A stretch of 34,200 bases of DNA from Roseiarcus sp050013915 (GCA_050013915.1 JBEKEI010000029.1:1-34200), one strand, 5' to 3'. Shown: positions 7,692 through 15,331, counted from the stretch's first letter. Numbers and translations: made by a program. The notes: a model not told the origin generated them from the letters alone.

Positions 7692-9250
7692 TGGCGCGCC
7701 CCCGTCATGGTCGCGCCGACCCGCGCGATATCGTAGGGGGGAAGAAACTCGCCCGCGACCGCGCCAGAAAGCATCACCGCGACCCGATCGCTGATATCGA
7801 AGAGTTCGTCGAGGTCCGACGAGACGAGCAGGATCGCGCATCCCCGGTCTCGAGCGGCGCGCAGCGACCGCCATACGAAGGCGGTCGCCCCGATATCGAG
7901 CCCACGCGTCGGCTGCGCCGCGATGATCAGCCGGGCGTCGTCGTCCACTTCCCGGGCGAGGATCAATTTCTGGGCATTTCCGCCTGAGAGCGAGCCTGCC
8001 TTCTGGGCCGCAGAGCTGTAGCGTACGTCCCACGCCGTGAGGGCGGCGTCGCTGTCGCGGCGGATGCGGCGGGGATTGATGAACTGGAACAAGGCCGAGC
8101 TCAGAAGCCGGCGCGCGGACCAGTTTTCCCACAATGCGCTCGACAGGCTGAGGCCCTCGGTATTGCGCTCGAAGGGAATGATGCGCAGCCCTCGACTGCG
8201 CCGCTCGCCGAGCCCGACATGGACGACGGGCTCGCCGTCGAGCGAGATTTCGCCGCCCGTGACTTCGACCAGCGCTGATATCGCCCTGACCAGCGTGCGT
8301 TGACCATTGCCCTCGACGCCCGCAATCCCGAGGATTTCGCCGGGACGGATGAGTAGTGAAACGTCGTTGAGGGCGGGCCCCTCGTCATCGATGCGCGTCG
8401 CGACATGCCGCAACTCCAGCATCGGCTTGGCGGTGGACGCGATGTGTATTGCCTCGACCAGACCGCCTTCAGCCCCGATGATCGCCTTGGCGTCGGCCGG
8501 ATCGAGGGCCAGGGCTCCCGCAGAGCCGATGATCTTCTCTGCGATGCCTGCCGCATCGTTCTCGGCGACCGGCGTCGTCGGCGCTACGAGCTTGCCGCCG
8601 CGCAGCACGGTCACGGAGTCTGCGACCGCCAGCACTTCGCGGATCTTATGGAGGACGAGGATGACGGTCACGCCGCGCGTCTTCAGCGTGCGAATGCGTT
8701 CGAACAGCCTTTCGGCTCCGGACGGCGAGAGGACCGCTGTCGGTTCATCGAGGATCAGGACGCGCGCGTCGGCCACCAGGGCGCGGGCGATCTCGACGCC
8801 CTGCTGTGTCTCCACAGGCAGGTCGCGAATGCGCCGGCTCATATCCACCGATACGTCGAGCGAGGCCAGATGGCTTCGCCATCTGCGCGCGAGCTCGCCG
8901 CGCGTGAAAATCGCGCGGTTCTGCCGGGCGCCAAACTCCATCGCCTCGCAGACGGTGAAGCTCGGCGGCAACGCGAAGCTCTGATGCACGAGTTCGACGC
9001 CCGCCGCGCGCGCCTCTTTGACGCTGCCCGCGGCGATGCGCCGGCCGCAGACGAACAGTTCGCCCGATTGCGGCCGGACGAGGCCGGCCGCCACCCGCGC
9101 GAAAGTCGTCTTGCCGGCCCCGTTCTGCCCCACGACGGCGTGGATCAGGCCCGCCTCGAAACGCAGGCTCACGTCCGCAAGGGCGGTTACCGGGCCGAAC
9201 GCGACTGTCACGTTGCGGCACGCGAGAGCGGGCTCCTGACCTTGGTTCAT
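7688..9250 (-). CDS. ABC transporter ATPase, double-domain, BMP/nucleoside type
   Basis: A 520-residue protein with two ABC domains, as in NupA/YufO (COG3845). Domain 1 has Walker A GQNGAGKT (residues 41-48), signature-like LPVETQQ (144-150) in place of LSGGQ, Walker B VLILDE with catalytic Glu169, and the switch His in LVLHK. Domain 2 has a degenerate Walker A (GVEGNGQR, 311-318, no Lys at the usual place), a good LSGGNAQK signature (421-428), and a Walker B ending in Gln (IIAAQP). One competent and one degenerate site is normal for this sugar/nucleoside importer class. It energises uptake from the cytoplasmic face. The start lies 25 bases after the binding-protein stop. Confidence 0.93.
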   Translation of the reverse strand: MNQGQEPALACRNVTVAFGPVTALADVSLRFEAGLIHAVVGQNGAGKTTFARVAAGLVRPQSGELFVCGRRIAAGSVKEARAAGVELVHQSFALPPSFTVCEAMEFGARQNRAIFTRGELARRWRSHLASLDVSVDMSRRIRDLPVETQQGVEIARALVADARVLILDEPTAVLSPSGAERLFERIRTLKTRGVTVILVLHKIREVLAVADSVTVLRGGKLVAPTTPVAENDAAGIAEKIIGSAGALALDPADAKAIIGAEGGLVEAIHIASTAKPMLELRHVATRIDDEGPALNDVSLLIRPGEILGIAGVEGNGQRTLVRAISALVEVTGGEISLDGEPVVHVGLGERRSRGLRIIPFERNTEGLSLSSALWENWSARRLLSSALFQFINPRRIRRDSDAALTAWDVRYSSAAQKAGSLSGGNAQKLILAREVDDDARLIIAAQPTRGLDIGATAFVWRSLRAARDRGCAILLVSSDLDELFDISDRVAVMLSGAVAGEFLPPYDIARVGATMTGARQ

Positions 9251-9275
9251 CGATGCGCGGTCCCGGATCGACGCC

Positions 9276-10331
9276 TCACAGGGTGGTGTTGAACGGGACT
9301 TTCAACGACCCGTCGAGAATGGCCGCCTTGGCCTTCTCGACCTGCGGCCAGACCTTCTTCGCCTTGGCGACGATATCGGGCGGCCCCTGCTCCTGAAATA
9401 CCGGCGAGAGCACGAAGTCAATGACGCCCGTGCCGAGCCCGGTCGCCACATGGCCGCCCGCCCAGGAGGCCTCGAAGGTGCGCGCGACTTCGTTATACAG
9501 GGATTGCCCGAAATCGAGAGCAACCAGCGTCACGACCGTCTTCGGCCCGAGCTTATATTGCGCCGGCGAGATGGCGCTCACCAGCCGGCCGGCGCCTTCA
9601 TTGGCCGCGGCGATGATGCCCGCGTCGGTCGCCGCCGAGTCGGTCTGGATGTAATCGACGCCGCCCTGATACATCTGGGTTGCGATCTCCTGGCCTTTTG
9701 CAGGGTCCTGGAAGGAGCCGGCGAACGCGGCGTTCAGCGTCGCGGCGGAATTGACCGAGGTCGAGCCGGCCTTGATCGCATTGACGTCGGCGTTGAGCGG
9801 CGGCAGGGAAATCCCGCCGATATAGCCGAGCTTGCCAGTCTTCGAAATCAGGGCGCCGAACAGGCCGGACAGGTAGCAGCCGAGATAATAGTCGTAGGAA
9901 ACGGTCGTCACATTGGGCAGAGACGGCTTGAGCGGATCGCCGAACAACTGGATCCATTTGGTCTTCGGATAGGTCGGCGCCAGCGCCTTGATCGGCTCGG
10001 CGACTTCGTTGAAGGTCGACACGACGACGCTCGCGCCGGCATCCCCCAGGGTCCGGAAAATCGTCTCGTAGGTCGCCGGATCGGAGGCGTAGACGATGCG
10101 CGTCGTAAAGCCCTTTTCCTTGGACAGTTGCTGGAGCTTGGCGATCATGGAGTCGACCGGGCCGTTGTCGCCGGCAGCTTGCGTGTGGACAAGTGCAACC
10201 AGGCCGCCTGCAGCCTGCGCCGTGAACGGGGCGAGGCCTGCCGCCAGCCCCGCGGCGGCGCCGACTTTCAGGAACCCGCGCCGCGAGACATCGCCCGCTG
10301 CGTTCGTCGATACGTCGAAAGATCCAGTCAT
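9276..10331 (-). CDS. BMP-family substrate-binding protein (nucleoside importer)
   Basis: A 351-residue periplasmic binding protein of the basic membrane protein (BMP/Med, COG1744) family, whose known ligands are nucleosides. A twin-arginine signal (SRRGFLKVG, residues 16-24) and a hydrophobic stretch ending AQA (about residues 38-40) predict Tat export and cleavage, not the lipoprotein anchor found in Gram-positive relatives. The mature part has the family pattern YETIFRTLGDAGASVVVSTF, LGYIGGISLPPLNADVNAIKAG and VDYIQTDSAATDAG. The ATG at 10331 has a good AGGACGAGGAC ribosome site. It leads the transporter genes and lies 58 bases after the broken NIPSNAP gene on the same strand. The exact ligand is unproven. 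Confidence 0.92.
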   Translation of the reverse strand: MTGSFDVSTNAAGDVSRRGFLKVGAAAGLAAGLAPFTAQAAGGLVALVHTQAAGDNGPVDSMIAKLQQLSKEKGFTTRIVYASDPATYETIFRTLGDAGASVVVSTFNEVAEPIKALAPTYPKTKWIQLFGDPLKPSLPNVTTVSYDYYLGCYLSGLFGALISKTGKLGYIGGISLPPLNADVNAIKAGSTSVNSAATLNAAFAGSFQDPAKGQEIATQMYQGGVDYIQTDSAATDAGIIAAANEGAGRLVSAISPAQYKLGPKTVVTLVALDFGQSLYNEVARTFEASWAGGHVATGLGTGVIDFVLSPVFQEQGPPDIVAKAKKVWPQVEKAKAAILDGSLKVPFNTTL

Positions 10332-10389
10332 GTCCTCGTCCTCTGTAATGGCGCGCCCAACATGGGATTGCGCCGGAACTCAATACGGA

Positions 10390-10738
10390 TCAGGGCCGAT
10401 CCGGCGCCCGCTCTCTGACGAAGCCGGGAGAAAACGGCGCCGGGTTCATGACCAACACGTCTCGGCTCGCGATCGCGTCGAGCGCCATGAGTTCGCCGCT
10501 GTACCTTCGCCAGTCGCGATCGGCCTCCGGCGCCCTCCGGGCGCGCCTCGCGGTCTGCAAGACTGTCACAGGCCCACATCGTCACCGTTACGTGCAGGCG
10601 CCCAATCCCGCAGACATGGAAGCCGAGCAACGTGGTGGGACGCCTGTTCTGAAATTGCCGCCCTCGCGCTCCGAACCTCTCCATCCAGGGGCCGACCGAG
10701 GTCGGTCGAAACGCATTGGCGCGACGCCCGAGGATCAC
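10390..10738 (-). pseudogene. NIPSNAP-family gene with a single-base frameshift
   Basis: No single frame gives a full protein, but two adjacent frames join into one ~115-residue NIPSNAP-like protein, the normal family size. The first frame runs from a GTG at 10738 through PWMERF, LLGFHVCGIGRLHV and TMWACDSLADREAR. The second continues ADRDWRRY ... VLVMNPAPFSP and stops at 10390. MW.x.SLADREARR followed by a D.W..Y segment and then PAPFSP is the recognisable family pattern. Removing one base from the GGG run at 10539-10541 joins the frames exactly (DREARR then RAPEADRDW). The GTG overlaps the GMC stop by four bases (GTGA), so the intact gene was the third of the train. NIPSNAP domains are small ferredoxin-like (dimeric alpha-beta barrel) proteins of mostly unknown function. 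This could be a true mutation or a sequencing error. Confidence 0.72.
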
Positions 10739-12366
10739 GCGGCCTCTCCCAGCATGAATTGCGCGCATTTTTCACCGATCATGATCGCCGGGGCGTTGGT
10801 GTTGCCGCTCGAAATGATCGGCATGGCCGAAGCGTCTGCTACCCGCAGTCCGTCGACGCCGCGGACCCTGAGGCGCGCATCGAGCACCGCCATCGCGTCG
10901 TTGCCCATCTTGCAGGTGCCCACTGGATGGAATGTCGTCATCGCGCTGGCGCGCAGCCATTCGATCATCTCGGCGTCCGAGACAATCGCCGGCCCCGGCG
11001 CGAGTTCGCGTCCCCGATAGGGGTCGAACGCGCGCTGCGCGATCACCTCCCGCGTCAGGCGCACGCCCGCGACCATCGTGCGCCGGTCGGACTCGGCCTG
11101 CAGATAGTTCGCCTGGATCCTCGGCGGCTCCCTGGGATCGGTCGAGCGCAGGGTGATCTCGCCGCGGCTTTCGGGGCAAACCGGCCCGACCCGCAGTGTG
11201 AAGCCGTGATTGGCCTCGACGGGATCGCGGCTGAACGGATTGGGAAAGTGGAGGTTGGCGGTCTTTTCCAGCGCAGGCATGAAATGGAGCTGGATGTCGG
11301 GCGCGACGAGGTCGCGCCGCGACTTGAGGAATGCCCCGGCTTCATAGGGGAAAGTAGTCGCGATCCCCTCGCCGAACAGCATGCCTTTGATGACGGCCAA
11401 GGTCAGTCGGTCGGCGCGCAAATCGGTGTAGAGCGTCACCGGCCTGGTGCATTCGTAGGACATGACGCAGTCGACGTGATCCTGCAGATTCTTGCCCACG
11501 CCGGGCAGGTCGACCACGATCCCGAGGCCAAATTTGCGTAACTCGTCGGCCGGCCCAATCCCGGACAGCATCAGCGTCTGTGGCGAATTCACGACGCCCG
11601 CGCTCAAGATGACTTCGCGACCGGCATAGGCGTTGCGCGATTGCCCATTCCGCGAGAATGCAACGCCGACGGCGCGGCCCTTCTCGATGAGGACGCGTTC
11701 CGCCAGGGCGTGCGTTTCCACGACGAGATTCTTCCTACCGAGCGCGGGGCGCAGGAAGGCGAACGACGTAGACCAGCGCTTGCCGTCCTTGATGGTGAAG
11801 TCGAAGCGCCCGAACCCTTCCTGTTCGGCGCCGTTGAAGTCATCATTGCGGGGGTAACCCGCTTGTTGGCCAGCCTCCTCGAACGTGTCGAGCAGGACGC
11901 CCGAACCGCGCGCGCGACAAACCGTCAGTTCGCCGTCCGCGCTGTGGTAAGCGTCCTGCCGCTCGATATGCGCTTCGGAACGTCGAAAGGCCGGCAGCAC
12001 CTCGTCGTAGGACCAGCCCGGCAGCCCCAGTTGCGCCCAGCGGTCATAATCGTGGCGATTGCCGCGGACATAGATCATGCCGTTGATGGTGGAGGAGCCG
12101 CCGAGCACCTTGCCGCGCGGCCAGTACAGCGAACGGCCGTTGAGGTTCGGCTCGGGTTCGGTGTGGTAGCGCCAGTTATAGATTCCCGATTGAAAGAGCT
12201 TGCCCATCAACATCGGCAGCCGGAACAACGGATTGCGATCGCGCCCGCCGGCTTCCAGCAACAAGACCTTGTTGGCCGGGTCGGCCGACAGTCGATTGGC
12301 GAGAACGCAGCCGGCGGACCCGGCGCCGACAATGATGAAATCGTATGTCGGGCTCACGGTCGCCAT
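10735..12366 (-). CDS. GMC oxidoreductase, choline/alcohol dehydrogenase-like
   Basis: A 543-residue FAD enzyme of the glucose-methanol-choline family, close in pattern to BetA/AlkJ-type alcohol dehydrogenases. The dinucleotide loop GAGSAG is at residues 14-19, followed by LLLEAGG (adenine-ribose contact) and then GKVLGGSSTINGMIYVRG (GMC signature 1). GVVNSPQTLMLSGIGP is GMC signature 2. Near the C-terminus HPVGTCKMG supplies the catalytic His, and SGNTNAPAIMIGEK the partner Asn. The ATG at 12366 is 2 bases past the stop of the UNG-like gene. Such enzymes oxidise primary alcohols to aldehydes and pass electrons to quinone or cytochrome. The substrate is unknown; it need not be choline, as no betaine genes are nearby. 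Confidence 0.92.
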   Translation of the reverse strand: MATVSPTYDFIIVGAGSAGCVLANRLSADPANKVLLLEAGGRDRNPLFRLPMLMGKLFQSGIYNWRYHTEPEPNLNGRSLYWPRGKVLGGSSTINGMIYVRGNRHDYDRWAQLGLPGWSYDEVLPAFRRSEAHIERQDAYHSADGELTVCRARGSGVLLDTFEEAGQQAGYPRNDDFNGAEQEGFGRFDFTIKDGKRWSTSFAFLRPALGRKNLVVETHALAERVLIEKGRAVGVAFSRNGQSRNAYAGREVILSAGVVNSPQTLMLSGIGPADELRKFGLGIVVDLPGVGKNLQDHVDCVMSYECTRPVTLYTDLRADRLTLAVIKGMLFGEGIATTFPYEAGAFLKSRRDLVAPDIQLHFMPALEKTANLHFPNPFSRDPVEANHGFTLRVGPVCPESRGEITLRSTDPREPPRIQANYLQAESDRRTMVAGVRLTREVIAQRAFDPYRGRELAPGPAIVSDAEMIEWLRASAMTTFHPVGTCKMGNDAMAVLDARLRVRGVDGLRVADASAMPIISSGNTNAPAIMIGEKCAQFMLGEAA

Positions 12367-12368
12367 GG

Positions 12369-13220
12369 CTACCAGGCGATGGGCTCGGCGCCCATCGCCT
12401 CCAGACGCCGATTGCACGAGAGGAAGGGATTTTCGAGCGCGAGCACGTCGTCCGCGTGCGCGGGATGGTCGCGCAAGATGCAGGCGTAATTCGCGCGCTC
12501 TCCTTCGACTACGCCCGACGCGCGCAGCGTTGCGGCCGCGACGTCGCCAAATCCGATGAAGACCAGCGGCGCCTTGCCGCTGACGAGCGCCCGCAGCGCC
12601 TCGATCATCAGCGGGCGCCAGAGCGGCCAATGGCCGCGCGCCTGATGGGGATCGCCGTCGACGCGAAAACGGGAGAGCGTCAGGGACGCGTTCAGCAACA
12701 GTACGCCGTCGTCGACCCATCGTTGCGCGAGCAGCGAAGCCGGCTCGAAGGCGACAGCCCCGGTCTCGATCGCGGCCAGCGTCCTGGGCCAATCAGCAAA
12801 GCTGCGCGCATATCGAGGCTCGCCCGATCGCGCCGCGACGATCTGCTGGATGAAGGCGCGAACGCTTCTGGAGAACATCTTGTCGAGTTCACGCCACGAC
12901 GCGACGTTGCCCGCCTCGAAGGCGCGGCCGGTGGCAAACTCCGGCGAGGGGTACGGGTCCTGGCCGAGGATCACGCACCGCACGCGCTCAGGGGCAATTC
13001 CGTCGAACGCGCGCAGCATATGCGCGCCGGCCGGCATCCCAGGAAATGTCTTGCCGCGGCGCGCCGGAAACACCGGCTCCCAAAACTCGAGCTCCAGGCT
13101 GGGATCGACGTCCTCGAAGCCGAGTTGGACATCGCCGCACAGGTCGCGCCATTCCGACGGCAGATCCTCCGGCCAGCCGGCGAGGATTTCCTGCAGCGCG
13201 CATTTGAGTGAAACAGGCAT
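12369..13220 (-). CDS. Uracil-DNA-glycosylase-like protein (UNG superfamily)
   Basis: A 283-residue protein with the UNG (family 1) pattern; E. coli Ung has 229 residues. The water-activating motif reads GQDPYP (residues 86-91): catalytic Asp88 and thymine-excluding Tyr90 are kept, but the usual His after Tyr is Pro. Phe101, Asn177 in LLLNASL, and His252 in DHPAH correspond to the uracil-stacking Phe, the uracil-reading Asn and the late His. The DNA-intercalating loop HPSPL is changed to HPAHA, and FLSCN matches the end of the family. About 20-60 extra residues precede the core. The start at 13220 fits a promoter with a TTGACA -35 at 13294-13289; longer starts would precede that promoter. It heads a catabolic gene train, which is unusual for a repair enzyme. 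Confidence 0.8.
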   Translation of the reverse strand: MPVSLKCALQEILAGWPEDLPSEWRDLCGDVQLGFEDVDPSLELEFWEPVFPARRGKTFPGMPAGAHMLRAFDGIAPERVRCVILGQDPYPSPEFATGRAFEAGNVASWRELDKMFSRSVRAFIQQIVAARSGEPRYARSFADWPRTLAAIETGAVAFEPASLLAQRWVDDGVLLLNASLTLSRFRVDGDPHQARGHWPLWRPLMIEALRALVSGKAPLVFIGFGDVAAATLRASGVVEGERANYACILRDHPAHADDVLALENPFLSCNRRLEAMGAEPIAW

Positions 13221-13265
13221 CCGCAACCCGCCGAATGCCGCGGCAACAGCGGCGTCGTGAGGCAA

Positions 13266-13294
13266 AACCTGACCAAAGCGTCGATTTTTGTCAA
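13266..13294 (-). promoter_or_regulatory. Promoter for the UNG-like/GMC/importer train
   Basis: A perfect -35 box TTGACA (minus strand, 13294-13289) is followed after 17 bases by a weak -10 (CAGGTT, 13271-13266). Transcription would begin near 13259, about 40 bases before the chosen ATG at 13220. The -10 region overlaps an imperfect RutR-like half site, so repressor binding there would block polymerase. Confidence 0.55.
13270..13283. promoter_or_regulatory. Second, imperfect RutR-like site
   Basis: TGACC-AAAG-CGTCG has one perfect arm and a second arm matching three of five positions. CTGACCAAA occurs here (13269-13277) and again at 13303-13311, 34 bases apart, about three helical turns. This spacing would let two regulator dimers bind on the same face. 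Confidence 0.45.
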
Positions 13295-13301
13295 GGCGCA
13301 T

Positions 13302-13319
13302 TCTGACCAAAAGGTCAGA
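13302..13319. promoter_or_regulatory. RutR-type operator palindrome
   Basis: TCTGACC and GGTCAGA form perfect 7-base arms around AAAA. The core TGACC-N4-GGTCA has the same arms and spacing as the known E. coli RutR consensus TTGACCAnnTGGTCAA. It lies between the RutR-like gene and the divergent UNG-like gene, just upstream of the latter's -35 box. This strongly suggests that the neighbouring regulator binds here to control itself and the divergent train. Confidence 0.75.
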
Positions 13320-13469
13320 TTCCTGCCCCGTATTGTCAGGACCGTCGTCCCCGCCTAAATGATGCGCCATGCAGCCCAAACACTGGCGCTGATCTGCGCA
13401 AGACTTCGGCGCGCGCGAATTCACGCGCCCCACGCAACCGGCCAGGGCGATAGCGAGGCGAGCCAAGAG

Positions 13470-14135
13470 ATGTCTCCACTCCGAACAAAAGCCGCAGCTC
13501 TGTCGAAGGTCAAACCGGCGGGGAATGGCGGTGAGGGGAGAATCCGGACTCGCAACGAACGCCGGATTCTGAAGGCCGCGACGATCGTATTTTCACGCAA
13601 AGGATTTGACGGCACGCGTATCGCCGAAATTGCCAAACAGGCCGGACTGCCGAAAGCGAACGTCTACTACTATTTCTCATCCAAGGAGGAGATTTACGCC
13701 GCGGCGATCGCGCACCTCATACAGGGTTGGGACGATGTGCTGAAGCATATATCGCTGGATCGGGATCCGATCGAATCCCTCGAAGCGTACGTGAGGGCCA
13801 AGCTCGATTATTCCCGACGCAACGTCGAGGAATCGCGGATGTTCGCCGCCGAGATCCTCAGGGGCGCCCGTTTCCTTTCGCGAAGAGACCGCAACCACAT
13901 GCGCCTGACCACCAAGCGCCACGCGGAAGTCATCGAGCATTGGATCGCAAGCGGCAAAATCAGACCCGTCGATCCGCGCCACCTGTTCATAATGCTTTGG
14001 TCGGCGACGCAATTCTACGCCGAGTTCGAACCCCTCGTGTGCGATGCGCTGGAAGTGCGGCGTCTGGCCGGCAGCGACTACGAATCGGCCGCTCGCACGA
14101 TCGTCCAGACCGTGTTGCGTGGGCTGCAGTTATAG
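13470..14135 (+). CDS. TetR-family regulator, RutR-like
   Basis: A 221-residue repressor. The N-terminal helix-turn-helix domain covers about residues 31-76 (RRILKAATIVFSRKGFDGTR ... VYYYFSSKEEIY). The C-terminal half follows E. coli RutR (YcdC) closely: LEAYVRAKLDYSR, SRMFAAEILRGA, WIASGKIRPVDPRHLFIMLW and SATQFYAEF match RutR segments. RutR senses uracil and thymine and controls pyrimidine breakdown and purine/pyrimidine balance. The ATG at 13470 is preferred over starts from 13359, because the extra N-terminus is low in structure and GAGGCGAG precedes 13470. The gene is divergent from the UNG-like train and shares a region with a RutR-type palindrome. The ligand here is inferred, not shown. 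Confidence 0.88.
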   Translation: MSPLRTKAAALSKVKPAGNGGEGRIRTRNERRILKAATIVFSRKGFDGTRIAEIAKQAGLPKANVYYYFSSKEEIYAAAIAHLIQGWDDVLKHISLDRDPIESLEAYVRAKLDYSRRNVEESRMFAAEILRGARFLSRRDRNHMRLTTKRHAEVIEHWIASGKIRPVDPRHLFIMLWSATQFYAEFEPLVCDALEVRRLAGSDYESAARTIVQTVLRGLQL

Positions 14136-14505
14136 ACCGCCGTTGACGCGCCCCGACCGGAAGCTAGCGCGCCTTCAGTTGCGCTCCATTGACCCGGACT
14201 TCGTCCAGAGTCGGGCCGGCCGAGGTCGACGCAGAGCGGCCACACCGAGCGCCGCCGCGGATCGCCAGCTCGCCCGTCGACCGTCAGCCGGGCTGAACGC
14301 CTACACATTCCCGTGACCGGGGAACTCGACGCCCGGGTCGGGCGTTCATGCCGCCGGTCGACGCAAGAGCGGGTTTGAGAACGATCCGGCAAGGCGGAGC
14401 GCAGCGTGGGCCGATAGCAGGAAAAGTTCAGCCAATCTCGACAAGCGACGCAGACTGATCGCTACCGTAGCCACGCCGAAATTCCCCAACATCGAGGCGA
14501 ACGCA
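14136..14505. other. Non-coding leader region before cyoA
   Basis: No gene is seen here. Two perfect inverted repeats stand out: TCAGCC-G-GGCTGA at 14284-14296, and ACGCCCG-GGT-CGGGCGT at 14329-14345. Neither has a following T-run. They could be regulator sites for the oxidase operon or 3' structures of the regulator gene. No convincing -35/-10 pair was found. Confidence 0.5.
14494..14497 (+). promoter_or_regulatory. Ribosome-binding site that fixes the TTG start of cyoA
   Basis: GAGG at 14494-14497 lies 8 bases before the TTG at 14506. No ATG or GTG occurs in frame between the upstream stop (14314-14316) and this point, so TTG is the best start. Confidence 0.55.
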
Positions 14506-15330
14506 TTGCAAATTGTCTGGCCATGGCAAAGCGGCGTGCTCGATCCCCACGGTCCGATCGGGGCGGCCGAGCGCGTCATTCTGCTCGACGCGACCGCGAT
14601 CATGCTCGCGGTCGTCCTGCCGGTCATCGCCCTGACGCTTGCGGTCGCCTGGTGGTTTCGGGCGGGCAACGCCAAGGCCGCCTATCTGCCGGACTGGCAA
14701 TTCTCGGGACGGGTGGAGTTGGTCGTCTGGTCGATCCCGACGCTGATCGTCGCGTTCCTCGGCGGCATGGCCTGGATCGGCTCCCATGACCTCGATCCCA
14801 AAGCTCCGATTGTTTCGGGCGCCCCCGCAATCGACATTCAGGTCGTCTCGTTGGATTGGAAGTGGCTGTTCATTTATCCCGCGCTGGGCATCGCCAGCGT
14901 CAACCGTCTGGTCGTGCCCGCGGGCGCGCCCCTGCGTTTCGAGCTGACGTCGGCGAGCGTGATGAACAGTTTTCTCGTGCCGGACCTCGGCAGCCAGATC
15001 TACGCGATGTCCGGCATGACCACTCGGCTGCAGCTGCTCGCCGACGGTGCGGGGACGCATCCGGGCCTCTCAGCGCAGTTCAGCGGCGACGGCTTCTCCG
15101 ACATGCGTTTCGACCTGGTGGCGCTCGACAAGCCGGGTTTCGACGATTGGGTGAAGACAACGCGTTCCGAAGGCGGCAAGCTCGACGCCCAGAGTTATGC
15201 GCAGCTGGCTCGCCCCGGCAATGCGGCGACGGCGAGCGCCTACGGCGATGTCGCGCCCGGCCTGTTCGAGGCGGCGGTCGCGGACGCATCCAAACCCGCC
15301 ATGACCGACGCCACGCCGGCGGGGAAATGA
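14506..15330 (+). CDS. cyoA: Cytochrome bo-type quinol oxidase subunit II
   Basis: A 274-residue CyoA homologue. Two membrane helices (about residues 24-50 and 68-90) precede a periplasmic cupredoxin-like domain. VLDPHGPIGAAER matches the start of mature CyoA, and VVSLDWKWLFIYP, SASVMNSFLVPDLGSQIYAMSGM and SAQFSGDGFSDMRF are quinol-oxidase signatures. The CuA ligands of cytochrome c oxidases (Cys-x3-Cys and partners) are absent, so the donor is quinol. The usual lipoprotein signal with its Cys before VLDP is missing: only about ten residues precede it. The start is TTG with a GAGG site 8 bases upstream. cyoB begins 1 base after the stop. Confidence 0.93.
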   Translation: MQIVWPWQSGVLDPHGPIGAAERVILLDATAIMLAVVLPVIALTLAVAWWFRAGNAKAAYLPDWQFSGRVELVVWSIPTLIVAFLGGMAWIGSHDLDPKAPIVSGAPAIDIQVVSLDWKWLFIYPALGIASVNRLVVPAGAPLRFELTSASVMNSFLVPDLGSQIYAMSGMTTRLQLLADGAGTHPGLSAQFSGDGFSDMRFDLVALDKPGFDDWVKTTRSEGGKLDAQSYAQLARPGNAATASAYGDVAPGLFEAAVADASKPAMTDATPAGK

Positions 15331-15331
15331 G

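Noticed and set aside
10390..10569. A separate 59-residue small gene, perhaps DUF1127-like
   Set aside because: Its DRDWRRY ... NPAPFSP sequence is the second half of a NIPSNAP protein whose first half is in the adjacent frame.
10693..10708. Palindrome CGACCGA-GG-TCGGTCG as terminator or operator of the importer genes
   Set aside because: It falls within the reconstructed NIPSNAP coding sequence (FRPTSVGPW region) and has no T-run.
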